In this document: positions 34,358 to 46,730 of the stretch, piece by piece | Layout: every line of letters begins with the position of its first letter | How positions within the stretch are numbered: position 1 is the stretch's first letter | DNA from: Ampelocalamus luodianensis | Taxonomy: Eukaryota > Streptophyta > Magnoliopsida > Poales > Poaceae | DNA length: 64,000 nt | Assembly (NCBI GenBank): GCA_036346255.1 | Contig: CM070638.1 | Coordinates: 36,642,394 to 36,706,393, forward strand | Direction of reading: 5' to 3' | Notes under the pieces: generated by a model | Databases searched by the model: none | What the model saw: only the letters and a program-made list of their open reading frames with translations | Told to the model about the DNA's origin: nothing | Position numbers and translations under genes: made by a program

Positions 34358-34563
34358 GTAAGTCTACATATATAACATAAATTATGGCATACAAAAAGAA
34401 ATCGAAACATATGACAACAAAATGTAAGACAAAGTGAATAACACATGTACAAACTCGCATAACATAATAAAGAGATATGACCATAATGAGTTAACACATG
34501 ACCCACAGAACATAACATTACATCCGTACACAAAGGCATGGATTGAGAACGATACAACTCATA

Positions 34564-37308
34564 CTAGGCATTAAAATAAGCATACAACATCACGACTTGG
34601 TAATTGTATCTTGGCGCTATGGTGCTTTTGCTTGTGCTAGGTCTGCTTGGGCAATGATCGATGGAGTGGCCAACCGTCTTGCATAGTCTGCATCTGGGGC
34701 GGTGAACCCGTTGGCCGCGCTGGCTGTCGTCCATGTCGTTCCGGATGCATCGTGACTGGCGTCTACCACGACGGGGGTGCTTCAGGGTGTCATTGGGCAC
34801 CCACTTCACCTGCCCTAGCCAGAGGTCCCTGTAGTGCATGTCCATCCTATAAGAATGGAACTCGGCACTCCAAGTGCCATACAGGTGGTGGATGTCGTAG
34901 TACTCGGAGATGTAACGCTCCGAGGCCTGGCGCCACACCGCGCACGCTGCGTACACATGGGAGCATGGTTTGTGGAGAAGTCGCGGCTTGTTGCAGGTGC
35001 ACGACGCCCACCAATCGTGCGCACTGCCGATCCTCTAGCGTGGCCCATGACGTACTTCTCCCTGAGCCGGATCTCGAATTTCTGCCTGACGCCATCCATG
35101 GTACGAGCAGTGTGCGAACGAGCCTTGCTGATCTTCTTCTTCATGTGGGCATGCATTACCTCCGAGAATTGCTTGCCATCCTCCAGATGCTTCTTGGCCA
35201 TCATGGCTCTGTTAATGAAGAAGCCGACAGTACGGTTCCAGCTCTCCTCCACGATCGCAGTGATCGGCAGGGATCGGACACCCTTGAGGACACCGTTGTA
35301 CACCTTCGACATGTTGGTCGTCATGATCCCGTTCCTTGCACCATCGGTGTCGTGTAGCAGGGACCATTTCTCCTGGTCGGGTGCGTGTGAGTTAACCCAC
35401 TGTGTGAACTCCCCAACTCTCGCGGACCCTCTTGCCGCTGCACCTTCCTCCGCGTCCGTCGAGTTCCTTACATGCTTCCCGGTCTCCTCGTCGAGCTGTC
35501 TCCACACGGCATTGAACTTCCGCCTTTGGTTCTGCATGCAGAGCTTCTTGAACATCTTCATCAGGTCCTTGCTCCGAAACCTTGTGTGGAAGTTCGCGCG
35601 AGATGCCTCATGCACCAGCCGCTCTAACATCATTCCACCGAACAACGGTTGCGCTCCATTTTGCATCGTGCTCGGTCGCGCATAACAACCCAAACATTGC
35701 GGTCCGAGATGACACACACATCTGGACGGTCTTGGACCACCGCCTGCTTCACATTTGACAGGAACCATAGCCAACTTTCAGTGCTCTCGCTCTCAACAAT
35801 TGCGAAGGCCACAGGGAGTAACTGGTCGTTCGCATCGGCTACAACCGCGGTGAGGATGGTACCCTTGTACTTCCCGGATTGAAAGGTGCCGTCCATCGTC
35901 AGCACGGGACGGCAATGCGTGAACCCTTCGATTGCCTGAGGGAAGGCCCAAAAGACCGTGTCCAGAACAAAACAATTGGGCCCCTCCCTCGGATGCACCC
36001 GGTCAATCTTGTTTATGTATGTCCCGGGATTTGATTCTACGATTTGATGCAGCAGTCTTGGAACTAGGTTATAAGCATCTTCGAATGTGCCGAACATTCT
36101 CTCCACAACCTTCCGTTTCGCCCGCCATGCCGTCTTGTAGCTCACTTGGAACCCCACCATGTTGGCAACCTCCGCCATTAGAAGCTTTGGCGAAATGCAA
36201 ACATCTTCAGCCACGAGGTGGCTTATTAGGCTGGCAACATACGAGGAAGTCATGTTGCGGTGCCCATGAAGCGGCTCAGTTAGCTCACACGTGTGGTCCT
36301 TCAGCACCGTGATCCGGAAGCCTGTGCCTGAGGCCGTGAACCGCTGCGCACAGACCTTACCAGCACAAGATTCTTCAACACACCTAACGATGTAGGTGTC
36401 GGGTTGAACCTCGCACCCGGCACGTCCACCAATGTTAATGGCGATCGCAATAGCATGCCGGGCGGCGCTTGTTAGGAAGCGCCGCCTAGGGCGCAGGTGT
36501 CTTCATTAAACCCCGCCGCCCTCCGGTGTGGCGGGACCAGCGATGTCGTTGCGATGTCGCCCAATCTAGAGGGCGTGTCGGTGTCGGTGGTCACAACACC
36601 ACCACCAACACCTCTGCAGCAGCTTCTCCGTCTTCCTCGTCTTCGGAACTGGCTGTTTCCACATCCTCCTCTTCCTCGCTTTCCACCTCTTCCACCTGGT
36701 CGGCCAGGTATTCGTGGCAATCAATACGGGCTTCCCACCATCTGTCCACTCCTTCGTTGGGCTTGAAGTTGTCGACGCCTCCTCGTGTCTCCATCGCCCA
36801 CTTCTCGCCGCGCTTCTCCAACACCGAGACCAACGCAGCTCCTCCTCACCAAAGCAGCCTCACCGGAACCACCCACGTCGGATGTCCACGTCCTCTCCAC
36901 GAACTGAACATAGACCATCGGTCGCGCAAAGATCGCAGCAGCAGGGTTGCAAACAACCTCCATGTAATTGGCTCATGAAGCGTCACTTGTCACCTTCATA
37001 AGTTGCCAAATGGTATCCCCTCCGTCACCCACCACCGAGACGTACAACGCCTCGATGCGCAGCTTCATCCTTGCAGTGGCGCGATAGAACAAGGACCGCA
37101 CGCACCGCCTTAGCTCCGAGAGGCTCATGCCCCTCAGACCCGGCGCCCGGATCACTGTCCGGCCGCAATTCGACAGGTCCGCCCCGTACGGTCCGTCGCG
37201 CACGCATCGCTCCGTGGAATATGAATAGATCTTGAATCTCTGCCATGAAGTACCTAACACATGTGCATATAAAACCACTAAATTATATGTAATGCTTGCA
37301 CCATCCAC
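34564..37308 (-). pseudogene. MURA-like MULE transposase, copy B
   Basis: Near-complete transposase with breaks. N-terminal part 37308-36973 (LSELRRCVRSLFYRATARMK) hits TGA where the frame otherwise continues into NYMEVVCNPAAAIFARPMVY. An acidic stretch follows (36730-36640). The catalytic region 36307-35630 has the first Asp in TMDGTFQSGKYKG and the second in VCVISDR, then a frameshift. 35774-34815 gives the helical C-terminal half. The SWIM finger CTCNKPRLLHKPCSH (CxC...CxH) lies near 34990, and a CX2CX4HX4C knuckle CRLCKTVGHSIDHC near 34670. The stop is at 34564-34566. Domain order is that of plant MURA proteins. The start codon is uncertain. Confidence 0.85.
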
Positions 37309-37487
37309 TTATTTGTGGATTTTTCAAATGAATTCTTCCACAATTTTACTCATGGTTAGCTACAGAATAACATTTCATGACAAAAAAAATTGATTCATAT
37401 GAATCTTCTATGAAATATTGAACTTAATTCAATTTGTACTGTACAAAGAATTCTTAACCGAATTTAATTCAAATTCACAAATTACCT

Positions 37488-38190
37488 GTGCCAGTAACAA
37501 GTTTCAAACCTATTCTAAGTTAAAGTACAATAAAAATAGAAACCAACAATATTGGTTTCACTAAATTTGAAATTACTATCAAATTGTTATGAATTTTTAA
37601 AGTTGTATGAATTTACAATGCAAAACTAAATCACTTTACAATGCCTATTGCATTTAAAAATTTGTCTACTCGAGCTAAGCCTAGCCTCTTCCACTGCCAT
37701 GTGAGGTCTACTGTACAGGTTAGGCCCGTTTGTCATGAACTCGGTCCATGGCATACTGCATGGACCCAAGGTCAACATAGCCGGTCGAGGATCCATAGAC
37801 CACGCACGCGGTGCACGCGCTCGGTGGGACCCGATCGTCAGCGACACTAAGTCTTCTAATTATCAGTGCCAGTAACAAGTTTCAAACCTATTCTAAGTTA
37901 AAGTACAATAAAAATAGAAATCAACAATATTGATTTCACTAAATTTGAAGTTACTATCAAATAGTTATGAATTTTTAAAGTTGTATGAATTTATAGTGCA
38001 AAACTAAATCACTTTACAAATGCCTATTGCATTTAAAAATTTGTCTACTCCAGCTAAACCTAGCCTCTACCACTAACATGCGAGGTCTACTGTACAAGTT
38101 AGGCCCGTTTGTCATTAACTCAGTCCATGGCATATTGCATCGCGCTCGGTGGGACCCGATCGTCAGCGACACTAAGTCTTCTAATTACGT
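37488..38190. repeat. ~378-bp tandem duplication
   Basis: Unit 1 is 37488-37865 and unit 2 is 37866 to about 38188. Both start gtgccagtaacaagtttcaa and end cgacactaagtcttctaatt. Unit 2 lacks about 50 bp near 38140 (the cgcacgcggtg part). It lies at the N-terminal side of the MULE transposase and may be part of the element's terminal region; that is not shown. Confidence 0.85.
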
Positions 38191-38989
38191 GCACTAAACC
38201 TTCCAATTACATGCTAATCACGCTAAGTATTCTAATTTTACATCCGAACGCTAATTTTAAATACACATACTGCACAACACTAACTACTAAGTTGCTACAA
38301 TAAGAATATACCATTTATCTAATTATATACTAATCACATTACTAAAACTATAGCCCTATACGAATAATAATTACCTTCTCCAGATGCTTGTCTCGACGAT
38401 GCACGCGCGAGCTTCAACTGCTCTCTGCTGAATTCCTCTATGCTTGGCTTCTCCTTTCCCTTCCTCTAGCTCTCTTCCTCTGGCTCTCTTCCTTTCACTT
38501 GCTAAAAATCACTCGGGCATTCTTGCGTTCGCCATTTTATTCAAGCCGCCGGCTCTTTTGCTTGCGCGTGGTCGCAGCTGGCGGCGGGGCGTGGCCGGGA
38601 CGGTGACGGACGACAGCGCGTGGCGGGCCGGCAGCGAGCGGGCGGCGCGCGCCGGGAAGCGAGCGGTGCATGGCGGGCTCAGCGTGAATGGCGGCTGGCG
38701 CGCCGGTGCGAGCGGTGCGTGGCGGGGGAGCCTAGATGCTGCCGACGGGAGGCGCAGCTTCTTGCCGCCGTGCGGCGCAAAGACCGAAGATGCTGCCGTG
38801 CGGCAAAGAAGCACCTACGTCTTTGCGGTCGGCGAGCGCAGCTACTCGCTTCTTCGCTGTCTGCATCGCAAAGACGCGCGATGAGGGGGCTAGAATCGGA
38901 ATTTTCGCGGTACAAGGGCCATTTCTGGAATTACGTTGCTCTGTGAGGCCATTTGAGTCCAGAATTCCTTGTTGACGACGATTCCTCCA
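38191..38989. other. GC-rich tract without a supported gene
   Basis: 38390-38940 is GC-rich and open in several frames (up to 146 codons on the plus strand, 101 on the minus). The composition is Ala/Arg-rich in all frames and no domain is visible, so I do not call a gene. 38935-38990 contains an imperfect inverted pair (ccatttctggaatt and ccatttgagtccagaatt). Confidence 0.4.
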
Positions 38990-41647
38990 CTTTATCTGAA
39001 TGATTGCAGCAAGAATGAGTACTCCAAGTACTCAACAAGTTGCACCACAGAATGCAAATATAGATGATTGCGTATTCCAAATGAAATGGTTTATGTGGTT
39101 ATTTTGTAATAAAGCAGTATTTGCAATTGAATACAATAATAGATTGAAAGCATAATTCAAAACAAATAAACAGTAATAGTTTAACAATTGTTTTAAAAAA
39201 GGACACAATGCCTAATCAAATTCTTTCACACAAACACATGACTTAAATCACACATCTGTCCCTTCTCAATGGTTTTATAAAAATCTACCCCTCGTGTGAA
39301 ATCTCGAGCATGTCTATGACCGCAGAAGCGACTATTCGAATAGTTTGTTTAACACTCTGCAGAGGTTGTACACTTTACCCACAAGATGCAATCAACTAGA
39401 TCAGAGATGATCACAACAAAAACTTTCCAAAACTTCATCTCAACAATTGACACTCCTGATGTGTTTTACTGCCGACCCCATCCTTACTCGCTGGTCTGAC
39501 ACACACTATTGGACAGGGAAGCAACGAACCGTTCCGTGATGTGACTTTTAGGATAGTCCACACCTCCACCCTGGACACAAAGCTTAACCTACAACCTGAG
39601 TAGTCAATGTCGAGATTCTGTAACTTACTAAGTTAGGCCCGTCCCATATCAGACATGTGGTTGTATGATGAGGCTCAGTTCAATGGCGCACAAAGTTAAG
39701 TTCTTAATTGACCAAGACGAGACTATCAATTTATAACTGTGCCACAGAGATTACCATTACCTAATCAAAAACCACCTCCATATCACACAGTTTCCACCAC
39801 TCGCCCCAGTCAAAATCTTTTCCCAACCTGTTGGTTAAGTGCAACACATGCCATCAACGAGGAATGACACACAGCACATAGTTTTACACCAAGTTCCATA
39901 ATCACTTAGTCAAGTTTATATTTGCAACTCAGATGATATGAATGACTCATTGCATGGCTAAGCAAAACTATTTGTATCTAACCAACCTACGGTAGTGCTA
40001 CGATAATACCAACTAAATAATTAACCAAGCTAGGGTAACAAAAGATCATGATATTATAATAAGCAAGGTGGATATAATCAAATAGTATATAACTAAACCC
40101 AAAGCATTTAAATAAATACTTGAAGTAGAATGCAGCAATTTGAATCAAAATAATTTTAGGAAACTGGGTTCAACATGGTCAAAGGTACAACTTTTCTTGC
40201 TATAGCAATGATGATCTTTTTTATATTCAAGCATATGCTTCCTTGATTTTCAGCTCCTTCGGACGATTTTGGGACTTTTACGTCTAATCGAGAAAGAAAG
40301 CACACAAACAAACTAAATTCAAAAGGACAAATCAAATAAATTCCAAATTAAAATTTAATGGTACTAGAACGTAGGTATTAAATTTAGATAAATTTATAAA
40401 TTTGAATGGGTTCAATCGGAATTCGTATGAGAAAGAACGAACTCTTGAAAGATTGAAATTCGCATAAAATAGTGAAAATAGAAAAGAGAGAGAAACTGAC
40501 ATGTGGGGTCTACGGAATATTCTATTTTGAAAATAATGGAAAATAGCTGAGTGTATGACATGTAGGACCTACTGATATTTATGAATTTCTAGAATTAAAA
40601 GAATTCCAGAAAATAGAATTATGGTTGACATGTGGGCCACTGGTCTATGGACTAGGTCCACAGAGATATGCTAGTCCACCGTGGACTAAGCTTATGAACT
40701 AGGGTTGACGAAAGGTTTGATTGACATGCGGGATCCGCATGTAAGTGAGAGAAATAATTAGTGTTTTTAATTAGGTGGATGACGCGTAGGGTCTACATGC
40801 AAGAGAGAGAGAATATTTATTTTTTTGTATGACATATGGGGTCCATACACCAGGGAAGGAAAGATATATGGCTTGAATTGGTGTAGATGACAAAGGGGGA
40901 CCACATCTCAGGGAGAGAAAGAAAAATAGAGAGAAGGCCCTGCGTTGCTTGCATCTGTCCAGAGAAGAAAAATAATAGAGGCGCTAGTTCGGCATGGCGC
41001 ATGGAGATGGCAAAGACATGGATTACCCTTGGAACCCACATGGACTGGAGGAAGAGAGAGCCAAATATAGAAACAACCAAAGAAATCAACACACACAAAG
41101 AAGGAATGAACCAACAGAACAGAGAAACCAGAAGCAATAGGAAAGGAAGCATGCTGATTTTGGTGCATGGGGTGAACATCGGACGGAGGCGAACCAACTC
41201 CAGCGAACAGGCAAAACGGAACGGCAACAATGAGGCTGAGGTGATGACGCGGTCCAAGCGTCGAGATTCAGCACCATGCACCGACGGCAAGGCGAAGAAT
41301 GGCGACGGAGGCGGCCTCACGGTGATTCGACACTTCTGATGATGCTCTGCGAAAGGGAGGGGAGCACGGCGTAGAACGTGGCGACACGAACCCAACGATG
41401 GTGGAGTTGATGATAGGGGATCAACGGTTGCTGAGTAATTAGCCAGAGAAGGGAGATGGTTAAGAGGATAGAGAACGCTCGATTCTCCACGCATGGCGGA
41501 TGAAACTTGAATCTAAAATATGAAAAAAATAGGTTTTGACACGGGCTACAACATGACGCGATTGAATTTTGGAAAAACTTACCGAGGAGGCATGGCGCTC
41601 GATGTACGTGTTTCAGTCTCATGGCTCGACATGGTCACTGGTGAACT
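38990..41647 (-). mobile_element. Older chromovirus 3' LTR, distal part
   Basis: Read on the minus strand this continues the LTR that starts at 56053 and is interrupted at 55391/41643 by the younger chromovirus. It matches the 15001-18451 LTR over much of its length (for example 39360-39720 against 17340-17760). The distal end near 38990 is not well defined and seems truncated. Its 150-225 codon frames are not genes. Confidence 0.7.
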
Positions 41648-44600
41648 TGTAACATCCCCAATTTGGCTTGTGTTTCAAATGTAATAAAATGAGGGTAAAT
41701 TAAAACTTTTTCTTTCATCCTTTCACTCTTGAACTTTTCTGAAATTCTTGTAAAGGAATTTTGGGAAATTCAAAATCAAAACCCTCATTTAGCTCAAGTC
41801 AAAGCCTTCTGGGTGGAATCTTGTGTCAAACCCTTGGCAATAAATTTTCCTGGGTTCTAGGGTTGCTTGGTAACACCTCTGAATTATTTCATAATTTTTG
41901 GAAATTATTTGAAATATTTTAGAGGCAAGTCAAACCTTGGTCAAACCTCTGATTTAACCTTCTGGAAATTTTTGGGAAAATTCCATTGCACAAAAATCCC
42001 TGGAAATTTTATGGAAGGTTGATCCTATTGTCAGCAAGCTCCAGTTAAAATTTCATAAAATTTGGAGTTGATTTGATACTTCAATTAAATCCCCAAAGTT
42101 TCAGCTGTTAAAAATCAAAATTTAAATCGGCTTGCATGTTCCTCCGATCGACCCAACCCCGACTCGACTCGATCGAACCGCCTAGCTGCACCGGGCTGAG
42201 CCGCACCGCGCGAGCGCATCGCGTGCCGTCCGTTTGGAAATCGACGGTCCAGATTGTGTGGGCATTAGGATTGTCCGAATGTCCTCTCGCCCTCAACCCT
42301 CCGATCTCGATCCAACGGTGGCCGCGTCGTCTCCTTCCTCTGGTCCTCCCCTGCCTCCTTCTCTCGCTCTCTCGCGCGTGCTGAACGCCGCAGCCGCTCG
42401 GAGTCGTCGCGGTGGGGCCCTCCAACGACTATTACTGCCGCGCATTAAATGGTGTCGTGCGGCCGCGCCCAAAGTCGCCTTTCCCTGACCTCTCACCCAC
42501 TCCTGTTGCTCAGAGCACCCGAGGTCGCCTCGCCCGTGAGAGAGAGAGCCGTTGAGGTCCCCGTGCCCCCTCTGCTACTTAAGCTTCTGCGTCCCCTCCT
42601 TGGGCTTCCTTTGCTCTCTCCACAACTCTCTCTTGCACTCACCAAGCTTGGGCGAGCCCCAAACTCAACCGCGGCCATTTCCGCCATTGCTGCGGAGCTT
42701 CTGAAGCTCGCATCCAGTGGCTCTCGGGCTCGTCGCTTGGTTCCCTCTCCACCCCCTCACCTCCGTGAGCATTAACCCTAACTCATTTGGTCTTGATCCT
42801 CGCAGGAGGGCTCCAATTTGGAGGTTCCCCTTCGGCGGCCAGAAACGCCCCTTTTCTTCTCCGGTGCCGGTATGACCTCCAACCCCCTATCCCTTTCGGT
42901 TGAACCCTCTCTGGGGCCTAGCGGACCTAATGGTACCATCCTATCCTCTTCGTGTTGTCCAGGGTGGCTTCTCCTCGTGAAGGCTCCGCCGCCGCCTTCG
43001 ATTCTCCGCCACCAGCACCCCTCCGGCCAGCTTATCTTCACCGCGACCTCCCGGTGAGTCCTCTAAGCCCTCCAGTAGCTAGCACACGTAGTAGCGGAGC
43101 ATGATCTTAGCCGTATCGCATGCTCCATTTTTACCGTAGCACCTTCTCCGCCCCGCCGTGTCGCGCCGCCGCGGTGAGCCATCTCCGGTGAGGTTGCGAG
43201 TGCGGTCGTGGCGTGAGGCTATTGCGCCCCGCTGTTCTTTGCTGCGCACTGGGCCTCCTCGCGGCGCCACGCCAGCAGCCGGCGGCGAGGAATGCCCTGT
43301 TGTCGGACGAGACTCAGTCCGAGGGCGACGTGGCCCAGCCCTTGCCGTCGGATCTAGCGATCGACGGGCAGGAAACCTCCACGTCGCTCCCCTGTCTCGC
43401 GCGCCCGGCGTGTGAGTTGGCCAAATTCAACTGGAGCCGTTGGATCTCCATCGAACGGCTCACATCCGTGTATGCATTCGGACCTCTCCGGTTGCCCTCT
43501 GATTCTCAGCCGTGGATCCCGAGATCAGCGGTCCATGTTTGGCCACGTCGCTTAGATAGTGGATTGCCGGATTCGTGCCAAGTCCCAGATCAGGAAAACA
43601 TTAGGGTCTTCTCATTTTCATATCTTTGTCATCTTAGCTTCAAATTATATGATTCCAATTTTGTTAGCTTCCTTATACCTTTAACTTAAATATAAAAATA
43701 ATTGTAGACCATGATCAAACCTGGAAAACCATTTTCAAAAATAGTAAACAAGTGAACTTAATACTGTTTTTCAGAACTTTAGCAAACTTGTAAAATGCAT
43801 AACTTTTAATCTACAGGTCCTTTTTGTATGAATCCAATTGGATTAGCTTCCACTGCTAGTGTATTTGCTAGGAAAATTGGTTTCACAAATTTTACCATTT
43901 TTAAAAATCATAGGGACCATATTTTAGTTTAATACCCTAAACAATTTAAATAAATCATAACTCTTTCAATATAACTCCAAATGACCTGAAATTTTATATG
44001 GCTTATCCCTATACCAGTAGGTAGCTACCATAAAAATTTCAGCTTCAAAATCTTTCTAGAAAATATTTTGCTACAGTGCTAATTAAGGGTAGTAATTATG
44101 GCCGAAAATAGGTTTTTAGGGAATATCTTTTGCACCACAAACCCAAATTAGGTTTTTCCAGTTCCTATGTCTGGGTATATCCATATTCTACCTTGTGTAT
44201 AAATTTCATCGCATTTGGATAATTTTTGCTTGCTCTTTGTTTAAGTGTTGCTCGTCTTATTGGTTGTTTTCGCTCTTTCGCTTAGGATTCGATATTTGCG
44301 GTAACCCGAGAACGACCCTCCGCAACAAATTGAGCAACAGCAAGAAGGCAAGCAGTTTGATCATTTCCCATTCAATCCCATTACTTTTAAAGTCTAATAC
44401 TTTGTTTAAACTTTATGTATGCATTGCTATTTGGGTGTTAAATTGATTAGTTAATCCCTAGTTGCATAATCTGTAGGTAAATCAATATCCTCTACTACCT
44501 AAGCCTAGGTTATTTGCTGTGATTAGAGTTCGTTGGATGAGCTCTTCTCACTTAGTAGATTTCGAATAAATATTGCTTAGCCATGCCTAGTATCGGTAGT

Positions 44601-45959
44601 ATTGGGCGGTCATCGACTTAGTCGGTGATCTTGATCACACAAATACTTATATTATTCCATTATGTCCAACCCTTGTGTTTTATCAATTTGCAAATCAAAA
44701 ACTGAAAACAAAAATTATATCTTGGCTTGGGCACAATGGTATGTTGGTGTGATCTGTTGGGTGCGATTGGAATGGTGCCTAAGTCCCTAAGGACCGAGTT
44801 ACTTGTGCCATTGATCCAAGCAATTATTGCGTGCTAACCACACGAGGGGGATATGGAACCTCTCTTGACTAAGTACTTTGGGAGGTGTTAATTATGAGCT
44901 GGTCGGTGGGTGTGTTCCTGTGTGTGTGTGTTTGTGGTGTTGGAGGGGAGCATTGGCAGACCGGTTAGGCTGTCGAATGTGTCTTTCTCCCGTGGGTTGC
45001 GGCTCTTAATTAGCATCGTCCATTGGAAAGCGTCTTGTTAGACTTAGCCATGCCTGCATACCAAAGGAAGTGTGCTAACCGTGGTGGTGGAAAGGCGGTC
45101 TATCGTGTGGGTACATTGGTACACCCCGCAGGTTAAAACTATTCGAATAGCCTCGCCCTAGGTTATGGACACGCTTGGTTATTTCCCACAAGAACTAGAC
45201 TACAACCTTTTAAAACCTAAACTTGACATGGGTGGTATGAAGGGTACTTCATGCTATTGTTGTGGTGACTATGGGTTAGTCACTTCTAGGTTGGTGTTGT
45301 TCTCTATCTATGTTATTATTGTCTCTCTTTTATTTGAACAATAAAAGTTAATTGCAAACTTGCTTTGAATCTATTACCTTATTGTAAATGAAAACTTGCT
45401 TTATGCTGAAAATAAGTCCAAAGCCTCATCCACTTAAATAAAGCTTGCATGTAGTTAATTATAGTTCGTTATCTCACACGTCGGTCTTATGAGTACAAAA
45501 ACAAGTTTTGTACTCATCTGCTTTGCTTAATATTAATTGTTGTAGAGGAAGAAGGTGAGCCCCAAGGGCCTCACTTTTGTGAGCTGTGTTGCGGCGCTGT
45601 TTGGGACGATTAGCTTGGCGGTCCGGTTGGTTGCCTTGTGGGTGAAAGGCACACCGATTGGCTTTTGTTTATCGCCATCTTATGGCCATTTTGCTTCCGC
45701 TGTGTATTTACTTATCTTTATGTCTTTTGGCCGGTCGGCCTCTCTTTTGTAATAACTCTATTTAAAGTATCTATGTCTTTCAGTTGTTGCTTTTTGCTTC
45801 GGCTCTATGTGTATGAATGGAATTGATGCATGATTTTGTAACGGTGTGTATCTGCATTTGGGAAGTATACATATCTCGAGGCTTGGTTTATTTGATTTGT
45901 ACTGTTAGGACCAAGTGGATGGTTAAACAGTACAAGCCGAATAAACCGGGGTCCTCACA
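41648..45959 (+). repeat. 5' LTR of the chromovirus (4312 bp)
   Basis: Starts TGTAACATCCCC and ends GGTCCTCACA. Near identity to 51099-55386 runs over the whole length. The GC-rich part (42120-43560) has several short open frames shared by both LTRs; none looks like a gene. This copy is clean where the 3' LTR has small losses (51580-51950, 52640-53040). Confidence 0.95.
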
Positions 45960-45962
45960 GAG

Positions 45963-45975
45963 TTGGTATCAGAGC
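45963..45975 (+). other. Primer-binding site (initiator tRNA-Met)
   Basis: TTGGTATCAGAGC begins a few bases after the 5' LTR end and complements the 3' end of initiator tRNA-Met, the usual primer for plant Ty3 elements. Confidence 0.92.
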
Positions 45976-46730
45976 CGTTCCGACCGTAGTAACCCAAGCT
46001 TGATCGTCCTTAGGATATTTTGAAAACCTTAATTTCAAAGAGTCAAATAATTTATGAAAGCTTAAGTAAACTCTCGGATTTTATTCCTTACCTATCTTAG
46101 CTTTCTCTTCTCATCTTGCTTTAAGTTGAGTTTTAAAACTTGTTTTCCTCTTACCTTCCTCTAAAAGATAGTGTTGTCGTTTAAATTGGGTTTTGGGAAC
46201 CAATGAGTTTGGCAAATTGAAGTGTTAGCTGCCCTCTACAAGGTTTTGAAGCTTCCGAAGTTGAAGATTTCAATTAGGAGGCTTGGATGCAAAATCTGGA
46301 CAGCGATCGTTCAATTTCCGGACAGCAAGCTCAAAGGTTCTAAATAGGGTAGATAATGAGAGGTTAATCAACTAAAACTTGTGGGAATGAAAGGGTAAGA
46401 TGTGATATTAGTTAGCTAAGTACCTAGCGTTTATTTCGCTGGTTTAACCTTGCTCTTAAGTAGTGTTAGATTTGTGGTAAGGTGCTGAAATTCTTATCTT
46501 CTCACGCCATTACTCGCTCATTCAATACGGGTGGATGGCATTGAGAAGTTGAGATTTGGTTTGATGTTTCTTGCGGTTTTGGAGCCTTTTGGGAGCATTT
46601 AAAGTTTGTTTACTTGCTGCTTTTGGCTTTCGGTTAGGGTGATATCTTATTCCCTAATCGTTAGCTTTTCGCTTTCATCGATTTCTAGTCTTAGTGTTTT
46701 GGGTTGCTAACCTGATTTCCTTGAATCAGG
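45976..46730 (+). other. Chromovirus untranslated leader
   Basis: AT-rich leader between the PBS and the gag ATG at 46731. No open frame and no further domain are seen. It should contain the packaging signal, which cannot be recognised by eye. Confidence 0.6.

Larger units (their letters stand above)
28928..37308 (-). mobile_element. MULE copy B: transposase + PMD gene + GRF gene
   Basis: Three minus-strand genes in one direction make up the element: a MURA-like transposase (37308-34564), a PMD gene (34357-31771) and a GRF zinc-finger gene (30012-28928), with a 61-bp minisatellite between the last two. 29178-36264 is duplicated as copy A at 1-6967. I could not find terminal inverted repeats or a 9-bp target duplication, so the bounds given are those of the genes only. 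PMD domains are known to travel with plant MULEs. The three-gene set suggests an autonomous or once autonomous element, although frameshifts break every gene as written. Confidence 0.85.

Noticed and set aside
38388..38975. Ala/Arg-rich frames of up to 146 codons
   Set aside because: Open in several frames at once because of GC content; no motif, signal or homology that I can see.
40817..41494. A 225-codon minus-strand frame
   Set aside because: It lies inside the older chromovirus LTR; no domain, and the related LTR at 15001-18451 does not keep it open.
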